Positions 47,111-56,708 of a stretch of DNA of 64,000 nucleotides are shown one piece after another (the first letter of the stretch is position 1; each line of letters begins with the position of its first letter). This DNA is from Alteromonadaceae bacterium. GTDB taxonomy: Bacteria > Pseudomonadota > Gammaproteobacteria > Enterobacterales > Alteromonadaceae. The notes beneath the pieces are model-generated. The model worked only from the letters and a program-made list of their open reading frames with translations, ran no database searches and was not told where the DNA came from. Location: contig JABXHM010000011.1 of the NCBI GenBank assembly GCA_013373625.1, forward strand, positions 62,001-126,000, in the 5' to 3' direction. The position numbers and the translations under genes were made by a program.

Positions 47111-48391
47111 CTACGTCAGGTTTAGAGGCTCAAGCTTACCCAGTGGGTTGTCGAGCGAGTCAGGCGGCGAGGTAAACCAGGCTGGACCTTTATTGGTCAT
47201 GTATAAACAGTCTTCCAGTCGAACACCAAATTCACCCGGCAAATAAATACCCGGCTCATTAGAAAAGCACATTCCCGCCTGCAATGGCGTGGTTTCGCCC
47301 TTCACAAAATTTACGCTTTCATGCCCTTCCATGCCAATGCCGTGGCCGGTTCGGTGCGAGAGCCCTGGCAACACGTAATCGGGGCCGTAACCAAGCGCCA
47401 CATAATATTTGCGCACAGCATCATCTACGCGGCCGGCTGGTGTGCCAATCGTAGCGGCCTCAAACGCAATTTGCTGGCCTTTACGTACTGCATTCCACAC
47501 CTTTTTTTGCAACGCGTCTGGCTTACCAAATACAAACGTACGGCTAATATCTGACTGGTAACCATGCACTGCGCAACCGCAATCCATTAGTACTATCGAA
47601 CCCTCTTTAATCGTTTGGGTTTGACGCGTACCATGAGGGTAAGCGCTGGCCTCGTTAAACAGTGCCATGCTCCATGGTTGACTGCCGCCCAAAGCCGTCA
47701 TGGCTTTGTTCATCATGGCTTTTACGTCGCCCTGAGTCATGCCTTTACGCAGTCGTGAATAAACAAATTCATAGGCGGTTAGCGTAATCTCGTTAGCCTT
47801 GTGCATTAACGCCAGCTCATGAGCCGATTTCATCATGCGACAGCCACGGGTAACCGGCTCGGCGCTCACCGCGGTAAAACCCTGTTTAATGTTTAAAATA
47901 CCGTTTGATACAAAAAAGCGTACGCTGTTCTCAAAACCAATTTGGCCCTTATTGATACCGCGATCGCTAAGTATGTCTACCACCAGCGCAAACGGACTTT
48001 CATGCTCCTGCCAAACACGCACATCCTCGCCCACGTCAAGCGATTCACGAATACTCGGCTCTTCAAAAAACGGGCACACTACTGCAATGTCACCCTGTCT
48101 GGGAATCACTACGCCGGTTAACCGCTCACTGCGCCACCACTGAATACCGGTAAAGTAAATCATTGCGGCTCCCGGCTCCAACACCACGGCATCAATATCA
48201 AACTTATTCATTAACGCCTGGGCTTTAGCAATACGGTCCTGACGTTCGGCTGTACTTATCGGCGCTAAGTCTCCTACCAGTGACGACAAAGAATCAAGGC
48301 CGGCTATTTGATTAGCGGCACTGACTTTACCGGCCACCAGCATGCTGGCTCCTGCCAGCCCGGATAATTTTAAAAAACTGCGTTTATTCAT
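47111..48391 (-). CDS. M24 metallopeptidase (Xaa-Pro aminopeptidase type), Tat-exported
   Basis: 426 aa from ATG 48391; a TTG at 48403 would overlap the previous gene. The N-terminus NKRSFLKLSGLAGASMLVAG resembles a Tat-type signal, so a folded periplasmic enzyme. The M24 fold metal ligands are visible: Asp in VLMDCGCAVHGYQSDISRTF (two Asp), His in HRTGHGIGMEGHE, Glu in CFSNEPGIYLPG and Glu in GVRLEDCLY. It would cleave the residue before proline. Eight bases after the second M24 gene, so the two are co-transcribed. Confidence 0.88.
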   Translation of the reverse strand: MNKRSFLKLSGLAGASMLVAGKVSAANQIAGLDSLSSLVGDLAPISTAERQDRIAKAQALMNKFDIDAVVLEPGAAMIYFTGIQWWRSERLTGVVIPRQGDIAVVCPFFEEPSIRESLDVGEDVRVWQEHESPFALVVDILSDRGINKGQIGFENSVRFFVSNGILNIKQGFTAVSAEPVTRGCRMMKSAHELALMHKANEITLTAYEFVYSRLRKGMTQGDVKAMMNKAMTALGGSQPWSMALFNEASAYPHGTRQTQTIKEGSIVLMDCGCAVHGYQSDISRTFVFGKPDALQKKVWNAVRKGQQIAFEAATIGTPAGRVDDAVRKYYVALGYGPDYVLPGLSHRTGHGIGMEGHESVNFVKGETTPLQAGMCFSNEPGIYLPGEFGVRLEDCLYMTNKGPAWFTSPPDSLDNPLGKLEPLNLT

Positions 48392-48399
48392 AATAAGAC

Positions 48400-49767
48400 T
48401 CAAAATTTATGTGAGAAGACATTACGTGAAGGTACTTCTATGAGTTGAGTTTGCCGACCATTAAAATACCAAACGCCTGACGCATCAAAAAAGGCATCTT
48501 CTTCAAGCATAATACGTATCTCTTTATTCCACTCATCAATCATAATGGCGTTATTGAGCTCAATGCTATAGGCGGTATTTAAGTGCAATGGGTAATCGCC
48601 GTCGCCGGGCACACCGCCTTGCTTATCCCACATACCCAGGGTGGTACCGGCAGCATGGCCGTGTAAACCCAGCGGGTGCGTGTAAATAGTGGGGTTAAGA
48701 CCAGCGTCTTTGGCTTTCTTTAAACTACTGGCCAGTACGTCATTACCGGTGCGGCCAACGGCAAACTCAGCGGTAAAAATATCCTGTAACTGATTCGCTT
48801 TAGCCAGCGCGTCGCGCAAATACTTTGGAGCGCTATTTTCGCCAGGACGCAAAATGTAAGCATGCTGCTGGGTATCGGTATTCATGCCCAGATAAGTAAT
48901 TCCAAAATCCACATGCAGCAAGTCACCTGGCATTACCACCAGCGGCGCTTCAGGATCAGCATCAAAGGTGGATTCGTGATCAAATCCGGCGTCGTCACTG
49001 CGCTGAATTGACACCGAAGGATGAAACCAGGTAGCTAATTTAAGCTCTGCAATGCGTTCCCGAAACCACCATACCAAATCTTCGGTGGTGGTTTCACCCA
49101 CGGTGATGGTATCGGCCGAAAAGCCTTCGGCAATAATCTGATGAGCCACCGCCACCATTTTTTTCAGTTCGGCAACATCCTGAGGCGTGCGTGTTTCTAA
49201 CCACCCTACTGCGAGCGGCTCCGCTGACACTAACCGTTGTTTATATTCGGGCTTTAGTGCGCTTCGCAGGTTAGCGTAATCGGTGGTCGTGATACCGTCG
49301 GCATGCGACCATATCGTGGATTGATTGATACCAATAGACTGGGGATCAAAGCGATCAATAATGGCATTTAACGCTTGCCATTGATCAGGTTGTTGTTGTT
49401 TGTCCCAGGCCCGCACAAACATACTGCCAACATTGTAGGGTGCTACTGCCAGGGTATGCACTTTCCCGTGCTCATCTTTTGCCACCACCAGCATGGTGGT
49501 GCGCCGCGCTGTCTCTAACCAGGTAGCGGGTAAAAACGTGCTTAATACTGGATCTTCGTTGTACTCGCGGCTAATCATTAACCACATATCGATACCCGTT
49601 CGGCTCATCAGCCCGGGAAGTAACTGTTGTACACGCTGCTCTATGAGTGAATCTTTCAACGCGGCCCGTTCGCGCAGGGGTAATAAGGTGTCGATGGGTT
49701 CTGCTTTGGCAGTTGCCATGCTGCTCAGAATTATTAACCCACTTATTAGTATTATTAAACACCGCAT
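48400..49767 (-). CDS. M24-family Xaa-Pro peptidase-like protein, secreted
   Basis: 455 aa from ATG 49767 with AGGAG ten bases upstream. Signal peptide RCLIILISGLIILSSMATAKA. The peptidase half keeps only part of the M24 ligand set: LLHVDFGITYLGMNTDTQQHAY (two Asp), a glycine/His-rich IYTHPLGLHGHAAGTTLG, SIELNNAI and IMLEEDA, consistent with a divergent prolidase. Transcribed upstream of its paralogue. A pair of secreted proline peptidases suggests peptide scavenging. The ligand pattern differs from the partner, so specificities probably differ. Confidence 0.85.
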   Translation of the reverse strand: MRCLIILISGLIILSSMATAKAEPIDTLLPLRERAALKDSLIEQRVQQLLPGLMSRTGIDMWLMISREYNEDPVLSTFLPATWLETARRTTMLVVAKDEHGKVHTLAVAPYNVGSMFVRAWDKQQQPDQWQALNAIIDRFDPQSIGINQSTIWSHADGITTTDYANLRSALKPEYKQRLVSAEPLAVGWLETRTPQDVAELKKMVAVAHQIIAEGFSADTITVGETTTEDLVWWFRERIAELKLATWFHPSVSIQRSDDAGFDHESTFDADPEAPLVVMPGDLLHVDFGITYLGMNTDTQQHAYILRPGENSAPKYLRDALAKANQLQDIFTAEFAVGRTGNDVLASSLKKAKDAGLNPTIYTHPLGLHGHAAGTTLGMWDKQGGVPGDGDYPLHLNTAYSIELNNAIMIDEWNKEIRIMLEEDAFFDASGVWYFNGRQTQLIEVPSRNVFSHKF

Positions 49768-49902
49768 TCTAAACAAACTCCTTTCAATCTGTCATGCAGC
49801 ACCTAATGTATGCGCAGACAGGCCAAGTTGCAATAAAGGCGGTGTTTGACCAGTGCTACGATGTGCCAGCCCCTGTAATGCAAAGCAAGACTGGCTTGGT
49901 CT

Positions 49903-51078
49903 CTACCACCCCATCGCCTGAGTAATAAAGCGCTGTTTTATGTCGGGTATAGCATCGGCAGTGCACATACCCACCCCCCGGATCAGTTTTTTAAGAGGGC
50001 TATTACCGGCAAACAATTGCTTAAATCCTTCCATTGCCGCAATCATCTTCACCGCTTCTGCTTTTCGGGCCCGTTCAAATGCTCTTAACTGGCGAGCCTG
50101 GTAGAACGCAGCGTGTGAAGCAGACAACTCAGATAAACATTCAGCCAGCGCGAAGGCATCCTGCAACCCGAGGTTTGCGCCCTGTCCGGCCAGTGGGTGA
50201 ATGGTGTGAGCTGCATCACCAATAATGACCAGCCCGTCGCTTAACCACTGCCGCGCGTAACGCATGGTCAGCGGGAAATGCATGCGGGCGCTTTGCACGC
50301 TTATTTCACCAACTTCGCCGTTAATGGCGACACGCAGGGCGTTAGCAAATTCATCGTTCGACAGTCCTAGCAAGGCATCGGCGCGCTGACTGTTCTGCGA
50401 CCATACGATGGAGCATAAATGTGGGTCACTCAATGGTAATAGAGCCAATGGGCCGTCTGGTGTAAATGCCTGGCGCGCGACATTATTGTGAGGCAGTTCG
50501 GTGTGAATAGTCGCCACAATAGCAGTATGCTCATAGTCTTTAAACGTGAGCGGGAATTTGGCGTACTTTCGAATCGCCGAGTTAGCCCCATCTGCGCCCA
50601 CCAGCAACCGGCATGACACTACTTCATCGTTGTCCAGCATTAGCATGGTTTCGGCTTGCCCGGATAACACTTTACTGATCGTTGTTGAGGCCAGCATCTG
50701 CACATTTTGCTGCCCACTTACCTGGCTGTATAACGCGTTAACCAGCGATTGATTTTCGATGATATGCCCAAGCTCAGGCATGCCCATATCGTCGCTGTTG
50801 AATTCGATTCGACCAAAGCTATCCTGATCCCATACCTGCATATGGCGATAACAGCTCAGGCGATCAGCATCCAGTTCATCCCAAACGCCAAGCGCTTTTA
50901 GTGCCTGCTGGTTTGCAGCATTGATAGCCGATACGCGCAATTCGGGCTGTTCAGAAAGCGGCTTAGTAATGGGCGAGCTATCCAGTACTACTACCGACAG
51001 CGGCGCGTCTTTTAGTGCGCGCGCTAAAGCCAGCCCTACTATTCCTGCGCCCACAATGGCTACATCAGCCTGATACAT
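49903..51078 (-). CDS. ubiI: FAD-dependent ubiquinone-biosynthesis hydroxylase (UbiI/VisC type)
   Basis: 391 aa. The Rossmann FAD site is DVAIVGAGIVGLALARAL, and the second is IIGDAAHTIHPLAGQGANLGLQDA, as in UbiH/UbiF/UbiI hydroxylases. AGGA lies seven bases before the ATG. Position after ygfB-pepP-ubiH is the conserved order of UbiI (2-octaprenylphenol hydroxylase), which is why that name is chosen over UbiF. It adds an oxygen to the ubiquinone ring at C5. 13 bp after ubiH. Confidence 0.85.
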   Translation of the reverse strand: MYQADVAIVGAGIVGLALARALKDAPLSVVVLDSSPITKPLSEQPELRVSAINAANQQALKALGVWDELDADRLSCYRHMQVWDQDSFGRIEFNSDDMGMPELGHIIENQSLVNALYSQVSGQQNVQMLASTTISKVLSGQAETMLMLDNDEVVSCRLLVGADGANSAIRKYAKFPLTFKDYEHTAIVATIHTELPHNNVARQAFTPDGPLALLPLSDPHLCSIVWSQNSQRADALLGLSNDEFANALRVAINGEVGEISVQSARMHFPLTMRYARQWLSDGLVIIGDAAHTIHPLAGQGANLGLQDAFALAECLSELSASHAAFYQARQLRAFERARKAEAVKMIAAMEGFKQLFAGNSPLKKLIRGVGMCTADAIPDIKQRFITQAMGW

Positions 51079-51091
51079 AGTCGAGTCCTGT

Positions 51092-52333
51092 TTATTTGGA
51101 AATTAAAGGATGGCTAGCGTTGCCATACCCCATGGTTTGCTGCACAAAACGCTGTGACAGGGGTTTACAAAACTCCATGGCCAGCAACCCTAAATTGCGT
51201 CCTGCAACGAATGGCAATAAGCGATTCGAAAATACCGTCACCAGCGCATCAGTGAGCCCGATAGTGAGTTGTTTGTCGCGTTGGCGACTCGCCTGATAAG
51301 CGTTAAGTATCCTAAATGCGCCCGCATCGTCTGCCGAACCAAGCACTTCTACCAGATCTAACACATCGCGCAGCCCCAGGTTAAAACCTTGCCCGGCGAT
51401 GGGATGCAACATTTGCGCACTGTTACCTATCACGACGGTGCGGTGCATAGTAACAGACTGAGTTTGCTGCAACATTAACGGGTAACAATAACGATTACTG
51501 ACCCGCTGGATAATGCCATGACGATATCCCACCTGCTGTTGCAGCCGCATCATAAATTCTGCTTCCGACCATACCAGCGCTGCCTGCGCTTCATCATGCG
51601 ACAATGTCCACACTAACGAATAACAGTACTCGCTTCGCTCTGCCGAAGTGCCGTCGGCAAACGGCAGCAATGCCAGTGGTCCCTGTGCAGTAAAACGTTC
51701 ATGCGCCCAGCCACTGTGCGGCTCACTCATTTGAACATTGGCAATAACTGCCGACTGTTGGTAGTCTTTACTGGTGCGCGTAAAGCCCAGTTGTTCGGTG
51801 ATTGCTGAGCGTCCGCCATCGGCGATCACCAGTAGTTTGGTACTGATACTGCTGCCATTATCAAGTTGCAGGATCACCTGCGCCGACTGTTGCTCGACCT
51901 GCTCTACCGTGACGCCTTCAAGCAAATCCAGGCCATCCAGGTCCGCCGGAAACAACTGTTGGCCCAGCGCCTGAATACTGACCACCTGACCAAAACTGTC
52001 GAGTTGATAATCGGCGGCATGTAACCGGGTTTGGCCGGCAAATCCTTGATCAGACACCAGTATATGTTCGATGGGGGTAGCATGGGCTTTGTTTAAGTCA
52101 ATGCCCAGGGCGCGCAAGGCCTGCTCGCTGCGTTTAGCCAGCGCAATAACCCGCGCGTCAAAGCCGGGATGCGCAGTGGATTCACAACTAAACCGGTTCG
52201 CGTCGATCAGCGTGACACTGTGTCGTCCCTGCATCACCAAACTGCGCGCCAGTGTTGCACCGACTGCACCACCGCCTACTATCACAATATCCGAATGTTT
52301 CACCTTAACTTGTTGCTCCGTAACCTGGTTCAC
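51092..52333 (-). CDS. ubiH: 2-octaprenyl-6-methoxyphenol hydroxylase
   Basis: 413 aa from a GTG start (52333). The FAD site is DIVIVGGGAVGATLARSL with the second motif VVIGNSAQMLHPIAGQGFNLGLRD. It hydroxylates the ubiquinone ring at C4 within the Ubi complex. 23 bp after pepP and 13 bp before ubiI in the conserved cluster. The start might lie at a downstream GTG; both have weak ribosome sites. Confidence 0.88.
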   Translation of the reverse strand: MNQVTEQQVKVKHSDIVIVGGGAVGATLARSLVMQGRHSVTLIDANRFSCESTAHPGFDARVIALAKRSEQALRALGIDLNKAHATPIEHILVSDQGFAGQTRLHAADYQLDSFGQVVSIQALGQQLFPADLDGLDLLEGVTVEQVEQQSAQVILQLDNGSSISTKLLVIADGGRSAITEQLGFTRTSKDYQQSAVIANVQMSEPHSGWAHERFTAQGPLALLPFADGTSAERSEYCYSLVWTLSHDEAQAALVWSEAEFMMRLQQQVGYRHGIIQRVSNRYCYPLMLQQTQSVTMHRTVVIGNSAQMLHPIAGQGFNLGLRDVLDLVEVLGSADDAGAFRILNAYQASRQRDKQLTIGLTDALVTVFSNRLLPFVAGRNLGLLAMEFCKPLSQRFVQQTMGYGNASHPLISK

Positions 52334-52356
52334 TCTGCTTGATGTAGCTGGCCTTA

Positions 52357-53673
52357 CTACGTGCGTTTGGCCATTAACGCTTCGATGTCAGCAATTGTTT
52401 TTGGCACGCCCCCCGTGAGCATGTCGTAACCGTCATGGGTGATCACAATATTATCTTCGATACGAATACCTGTGCCTCGGTATTCTGGCGCAATATCGGC
52501 GTCGTCAGGCACATATATTCCCGGCTCGACAGTAATCACCATGCCGTCCTGTAACGGCGTGGGCTCTCCATTGAGCGCGTAATCCCCTACATCATGAACA
52601 TCTAACCCTAAATAATGCCCGAGTCCATGCATAAAAAACCGGCGCCAGCTCTGCGCCGACAGCGCGTCTTCGAATGACTCATTGATTAACCCCAGTTTAC
52701 ACAAACCTTGTGTGATCACACCGATCACCACCTGCGTTACGTCGGGTAAGGTGACACCAGCCCTAATCTCGTTGAGCGCCGCTTCCTGTGCGTCAAGCAC
52801 CAGTTGATATAACTGTGCCTGAGGCGCGCTGAATTTGCCATTTACCGGGAAGGTACGGGTAATATCGGCAGCATAACCATTATATTCTGCGCCGGCATCG
52901 ATCAGGATCAAAGTGCCATCCAATATCTGGTCACTATTTTCGGTATAGTGCAAAATACAGGCATTGTCGCCGCCTCCAACAATAGTGCCATAGGCAGGCT
53001 GGCGGGCACCAGCCATAGCAAATTCATGATGCAATTCGGCCTCGAGCTGATATTCGAAACACCCAGGGTGAGCAAATTGCATAGCGCGACAATGCGCCCG
53101 AGCCGAAATGTCAGCTGCAGTGCGCATAACTTCTATTTCGTCACGCGATTTAAGCAAACGCATTGCATGTAATAAAGGGCGGCTATCAACCAGTTGTTGC
53201 GGTGCGCGATTTTGTTTAGGTGCGTTGCGCAGTACGTCTAGTGCCGAAAAGACAGCATCGTCCGCAAAGTCATACTCACCCTGGGCAAAATAGAGGGCAT
53301 CGTGGCCATCAAGCCATTCGGGTAGTAATTCGCTGAGTGCTTCAGTGGGGTAAGCGTCGTCGAGTTTAAAAACGTTTGCGGCTTGCTCAGGCCCCAGCCT
53401 GCGACCGTGCCAGATTTCCATTTGAGCATCATTGGCCAGGCACACCATTGCCCGGTAATCGCCGCCGTAACGCTCATGATTTGACAATAACAACCAGGCT
53501 TCAGGCTCGTTAAAGCCGGTTAAGTACCAAAAGTCGCTGTGTTGACGAAATACATATTCGGTGTCGCGGCTACGCGTAATGAGGTGCGCAGCGGGTACCA
53601 GCAACATACTGTTTTCCGACATGCGACTTAACAGACGGGTTTGCCGCTGACGATACTGTTTGGCGTTAAGCAT
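52357..53673 (-). CDS. pepP: Xaa-Pro aminopeptidase
   Basis: 438 aa, E. coli PepP size. Cytosolic dimanganese enzyme removing the residue before proline. Creatinase-type N-domain begins RQRQTRLLSRMSENSMLLVPAA. The metal ligands are in LILIDAGAEYNGYAADITRTFP (two Asp), MHGLGHYLGLDVHD (His), TVEPGIYV (Glu) and GTGIRIEDNIV (Glu). It stands 85 bp after ygfB and is followed by ubiH, as in E. coli. Confidence 0.95.
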   Translation of the reverse strand: MLNAKQYRQRQTRLLSRMSENSMLLVPAAHLITRSRDTEYVFRQHSDFWYLTGFNEPEAWLLLSNHERYGGDYRAMVCLANDAQMEIWHGRRLGPEQAANVFKLDDAYPTEALSELLPEWLDGHDALYFAQGEYDFADDAVFSALDVLRNAPKQNRAPQQLVDSRPLLHAMRLLKSRDEIEVMRTAADISARAHCRAMQFAHPGCFEYQLEAELHHEFAMAGARQPAYGTIVGGGDNACILHYTENSDQILDGTLILIDAGAEYNGYAADITRTFPVNGKFSAPQAQLYQLVLDAQEAALNEIRAGVTLPDVTQVVIGVITQGLCKLGLINESFEDALSAQSWRRFFMHGLGHYLGLDVHDVGDYALNGEPTPLQDGMVITVEPGIYVPDDADIAPEYRGTGIRIEDNIVITHDGYDMLTGGVPKTIADIEALMAKRT

Positions 53674-53758
53674 AGTGATCCCACAAACTGGCAGGCTGAC
53701 GCCTGATTGCTGGCTAACATTCGGTACTTAAAGGGGCCTGAAACGCTCCCTGATACGG

Positions 53759-54319
53759 CTAATGAACCGACGGCGAATCCTGCTGATCTTCCAACAATGA
53801 CTGACCCAGCTCATTAAAACACAGCAGTGCCGAAATACGCACATACTCCATCACTTCAAGTAAAGCCTGTTCCGACTCTTCATCGTCGTTCATCGGCTCT
53901 TCCATGCGTGCAATATCAGAAAAATCCTGCAGCGCTTCGCGAACATCCTCAGAGCAATTGCTGAGTTTTTGTTGGTATAAACCAAAACCGGCCATAAATC
54001 CCTGTACCCAATTGATGAGGCCAAGGCCCCGGTCATTTATGGGTTGAGAGTCATCCGGCAACATAAGTTGCAAACCATACTGGCCATCAACCAGTTGCTG
54101 ACAGGTTTCGTTAAACAGCGTTTGCAGTTGTTTGATTACAGGCTCAGCGAGAGGGTCGCCCTGGTTCATGGTGTCCTGCAGTACGACCATCCAATGCTGC
54201 TCGCTCAAAGCCATGCCACCACACAACATACCGCACATCATGCCATGAATTTCTGCGCCATCGACAACCATTTCGTTATCGGTGAGGCATTGAGTTAAAG
54301 CGTCGAAATCGGTGGTCAT
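53759..54319 (-). CDS. ygfB: UPF0149 family protein YgfB
   Basis: 186 aa from ATG 54319; a GTG at 54325 is also in frame. Acidic, helical protein with the family segment GMMCGMLCGGMALSE and GLGLINWVQGFMAGFG. E. coli YgfB and relatives have no known catalytic activity. First gene of the ygfB-pepP-ubiH-ubiI run. In relatives a zapA gene stands divergently upstream; here there is only 245 bases before 6S RNA and no zapA. Confidence 0.9.
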   Translation of the reverse strand: MTTDFDALTQCLTDNEMVVDGAEIHGMMCGMLCGGMALSEQHWMVVLQDTMNQGDPLAEPVIKQLQTLFNETCQQLVDGQYGLQLMLPDDSQPINDRGLGLINWVQGFMAGFGLYQQKLSNCSEDVREALQDFSDIARMEEPMNDDEESEQALLEVMEYVRISALLCFNELGQSLLEDQQDSPSVH

Positions 54320-54570
54320 ATTCACGAGGGTGTTTCCGTAGATGTTTTATCCAATGCTAACAAATGCACCCGCCCAATGCCAAAGTTCTCGGGCAGTTGC
54401 ACAAAAATAGGACTGCTTTGGTATGCAAAGTGAGCACTTGAATATCATATACTAATTGTTAGGTAGCAGTTAGCCACTGATTCTACTATGATCAGGGTTC
54501 GCAAGTAATTCTGTTACTTGCATAGCGGCGCAGAGGGCGTAAACTTAATCCTTTGCAAATCGCACATAAC

Positions 54571-54760
54571 AATGTCTCCTGGAGTGTTTGCCAGTCTATT
54601 CATGTCCCTGGCCGATGCTTTTTACCAAGGAAGTTGACGTGTCACTATTGTGCAAGCTCGGCGCGTACCGAGAAGCCTACGGTGATAAAGATACTTCCGC
54701 CCTGAACTTTTCGGTTCTAGGGCGAACAATAGACAGCGGCACTTTGGGAGGCGCCATTAT
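54571..54760 (+). ncRNA. ssrS: 6S RNA (ssrS)
   Basis: About 190 bases (E. coli 184). The segment from 54601 has CCGATGCTTTTTACCAAGG, and 54652 onward GCAAGCTCGGCGCGTACCGAGAAGCC corresponds to the E. coli 6S hairpin GCTCGG-CCGAGAAGCC (written in parts). The closing stem is formed by CTCCTGGAGTG (54576) and CACTTTGGGAG (54740). 6S RNA binds sigma-70 RNA polymerase in stationary phase. Directly before fau in most gammaproteobacteria; here followed instead by ribokinase. The short open frame across it is not a gene. Confidence 0.85.
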
Positions 54761-54774
54761 CCACGGAATTATCA

Positions 54775-55671
54775 ATGGCAATAATAAACTTCGGTTCGGT
54801 AAACATTGACCACGTCTATCAGGTAGAACACTTTGTTAATCCGGGCGAAACCATCGCTTCACAGGATTATCAGCAGCTCCTCGGTGGTAAAGGCGCTAAT
54901 CAGTCAATCGCCCTCGCAGCAGCTGGTGCAGACGTTAAACACGTAGGTAAAATCAACCAGTCAGACAGCACCTTCAAGCAAACGCTTATTAAACACGGCA
55001 TAGACTGTCAGTTTTTACAGTGTGTTGAAGCTCCCTCAGGTCACGCGATTATCCAGGTAACGCCTTCAGGCGAAAATGCCATTGTTTTATTCGGTGGTGC
55101 TAATCAGGAAATTGGCAGCAAAGATATACTCCATGCGCTGGATAAATGCCGGCCGAGCGACTGGGTACTCACCCAAAACGAAACCAGCGGTCTGGCCGAA
55201 ATGCTGCAACTGGCCAAAGAGAAACAATTACGGGTGGCGTTTAACCCGGCCCCAATGAGCGAGTCAGTTAAATCGCTGCCACACGAGTGTATTGATCTGT
55301 TAGTGGTCAACGAAGTGGAAGCCGCAGAATTAAGCGGCGAGCAGGAACTCGATGCCATTATTGCCCATTTCAAAACGCAATGGTCGCATGCAGAAGTCAT
55401 TATCACACTGGGTAAAGCAGGCGTGATCATGCTAAAAGATCAAGAAACCATTCAGGTTGACGCGTTTATTGTTGACGCCGTTGATACCACTGCCGCCGGC
55501 GATACCTTCATAGGCTATTTTTTAGCGGCGTACAGCCAGCACGCTGATGCGCGTCAGGCATTAAAGCGCGGATGCGCGGCATCGGCGATTTCAGTTACCC
55601 GTATGGGCGCTGCACAGTCTATCCCAGCAATGAAAGACGTTGACCGTTTTTTGGCAAAACATACAAAATAG
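54775..55671 (+). CDS. Ribokinase-type PfkB carbohydrate kinase
   Basis: 298 aa. PfkB family marks are FGSVNIDHVYQVEHFVNPGETI, LLGGKGANQSIALAAAGA and the C-terminal DTTAAGDTFIGYFLAAY with the catalytic Asp. It phosphorylates a sugar, probably ribose or a nucleoside-derived sugar. Starts 15 bases after 6S RNA and 48 bp before the nucleoside hydrolase, whose product would be ribose. The pair therefore likely salvages ribose from nucleosides. Ribokinase is more likely than adenosine or fructose kinase from the motif pattern. Confidence 0.88.
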   Translation: MAIINFGSVNIDHVYQVEHFVNPGETIASQDYQQLLGGKGANQSIALAAAGADVKHVGKINQSDSTFKQTLIKHGIDCQFLQCVEAPSGHAIIQVTPSGENAIVLFGGANQEIGSKDILHALDKCRPSDWVLTQNETSGLAEMLQLAKEKQLRVAFNPAPMSESVKSLPHECIDLLVVNEVEAAELSGEQELDAIIAHFKTQWSHAEVIITLGKAGVIMLKDQETIQVDAFIVDAVDTTAAGDTFIGYFLAAYSQHADARQALKRGCAASAISVTRMGAAQSIPAMKDVDRFLAKHTK

Positions 55672-55719
55672 CTGGCCTCGGCATTAACGACAGCTAAAAA
55701 AAATAGAAAAGAGAACCCT

Positions 55720-56664
55720 ATGACTCACAAGATTATTTTAGACACGGATCCCGGCATCGACGATGCTATGGCAATATTTTTTGCGTTTCAGCACCCTGAC
55801 ATTGAAGTACTGGGACTGACCACCGTTTATGGCAACATTCCGGTTACTATGGCGGCTCGCAATGCCTTAACGTTATGTGATATTGCTGGTCGTCAGGACA
55901 TTCCTGTCACCAAAGGTGTCGCCATGCCATGGGTGGGGCCCGAGTCGGATTATGCGCATTTTGTACACGGCGACGATGGCTTCGGCAATATTAATTTTCC
56001 ACCTTCGACCCGGGAGCTGGATCCCCGTGACTCGGCACAGTTCATTGTGGATATGGCCCGCAAACATCCGGGCGAAATTACCCTGGTCGCCATCGGTCCG
56101 CTGGGCAATATAGCCATGGCATTGCGCCTTGAGCCGGAACTGCCTAAGTTAGTAAAAGGCATTAGTATTATGGGCGGCGCGGCCTTTGTACCCGGTAATG
56201 TTACACCAGTTGCTGAAGCGAATATCTGGAATGATGCACACGCCGCTGATATTGTTTTTTCAGCCGACTGGGAAGTAAAAATGTTTGGCCTGGACGTGAC
56301 ATTATTTGCGCCCACGGATCCTGAGTTTGTGGATATTCTTGCCCAAAAGAACCCAACACTCGGTGGCTTTGTTCAGCAAGCATCGCAGTTTTATATTGAT
56401 TTTTACTCACAAAACCGCGACGAAAAAGTGTGTTTCTTTCATGATGCCTTTCCATTAGCCGAGCTGGTTGCACCCGAACTGTTTGAATTTACCCGTGGCA
56501 ACGTTCGTATTTCTACCGATGATTTAAATCGCGGACAAACCATTGTGGCGCCGCCAGGAACGACTGCCAGTCCACTGTGGACAGAAGCGCCGTTTACGCA
56601 GGCGGCCACTGGCGTGAAGCACGATGAGCTGTTCCAGCTGTTTATTGATACCTACGCTCTGTAA
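55720..56664 (+). CDS. Inosine-uridine-type nucleoside hydrolase
   Basis: 314 aa. The DxDxxxDD calcium site IILDTDPGIDDAMAI is at the N-terminus, and the family region NIPVTMAARNALTLCDI and ITLVAIGPLGNIAMAL follow. It cleaves the N-glycosidic bond of nucleosides to ribose and base. With the ribokinase it forms a small nucleoside catabolic operon. No transport gene is seen. It is followed by a perfect hairpin. Confidence 0.93.
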   Translation: MTHKIILDTDPGIDDAMAIFFAFQHPDIEVLGLTTVYGNIPVTMAARNALTLCDIAGRQDIPVTKGVAMPWVGPESDYAHFVHGDDGFGNINFPPSTRELDPRDSAQFIVDMARKHPGEITLVAIGPLGNIAMALRLEPELPKLVKGISIMGGAAFVPGNVTPVAEANIWNDAHAADIVFSADWEVKMFGLDVTLFAPTDPEFVDILAQKNPTLGGFVQQASQFYIDFYSQNRDEKVCFFHDAFPLAELVAPELFEFTRGNVRISTDDLNRGQTIVAPPGTTASPLWTEAPFTQAATGVKHDELFQLFIDTYAL

Positions 56665-56668
56665 CCGG

Positions 56669-56700
56669 TATTTGCCTGCCAGTTCGCTGGCAGGCAAATA
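56669..56700. repeat. Perfect 14-bp hairpin with UUCG tetraloop before fau
   Basis: TATTTGCCTGCCAG (56669-56682), TTCG, CTGGCAGGCAAATA (56687-56700). There is no T-run, so it is not a typical terminator. It ends eight bases before the fau start, covering the usual ribosome-site area, and could limit read-through or initiation. Confidence 0.6.
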
Positions 56701-56708
56701 GCACCTGT

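Noticed and set aside
54588-54809. 73-aa open frame over 6S RNA
   Set aside because: No ribosome site; the sequence matches 6S RNA features and overlaps the ribokinase start.
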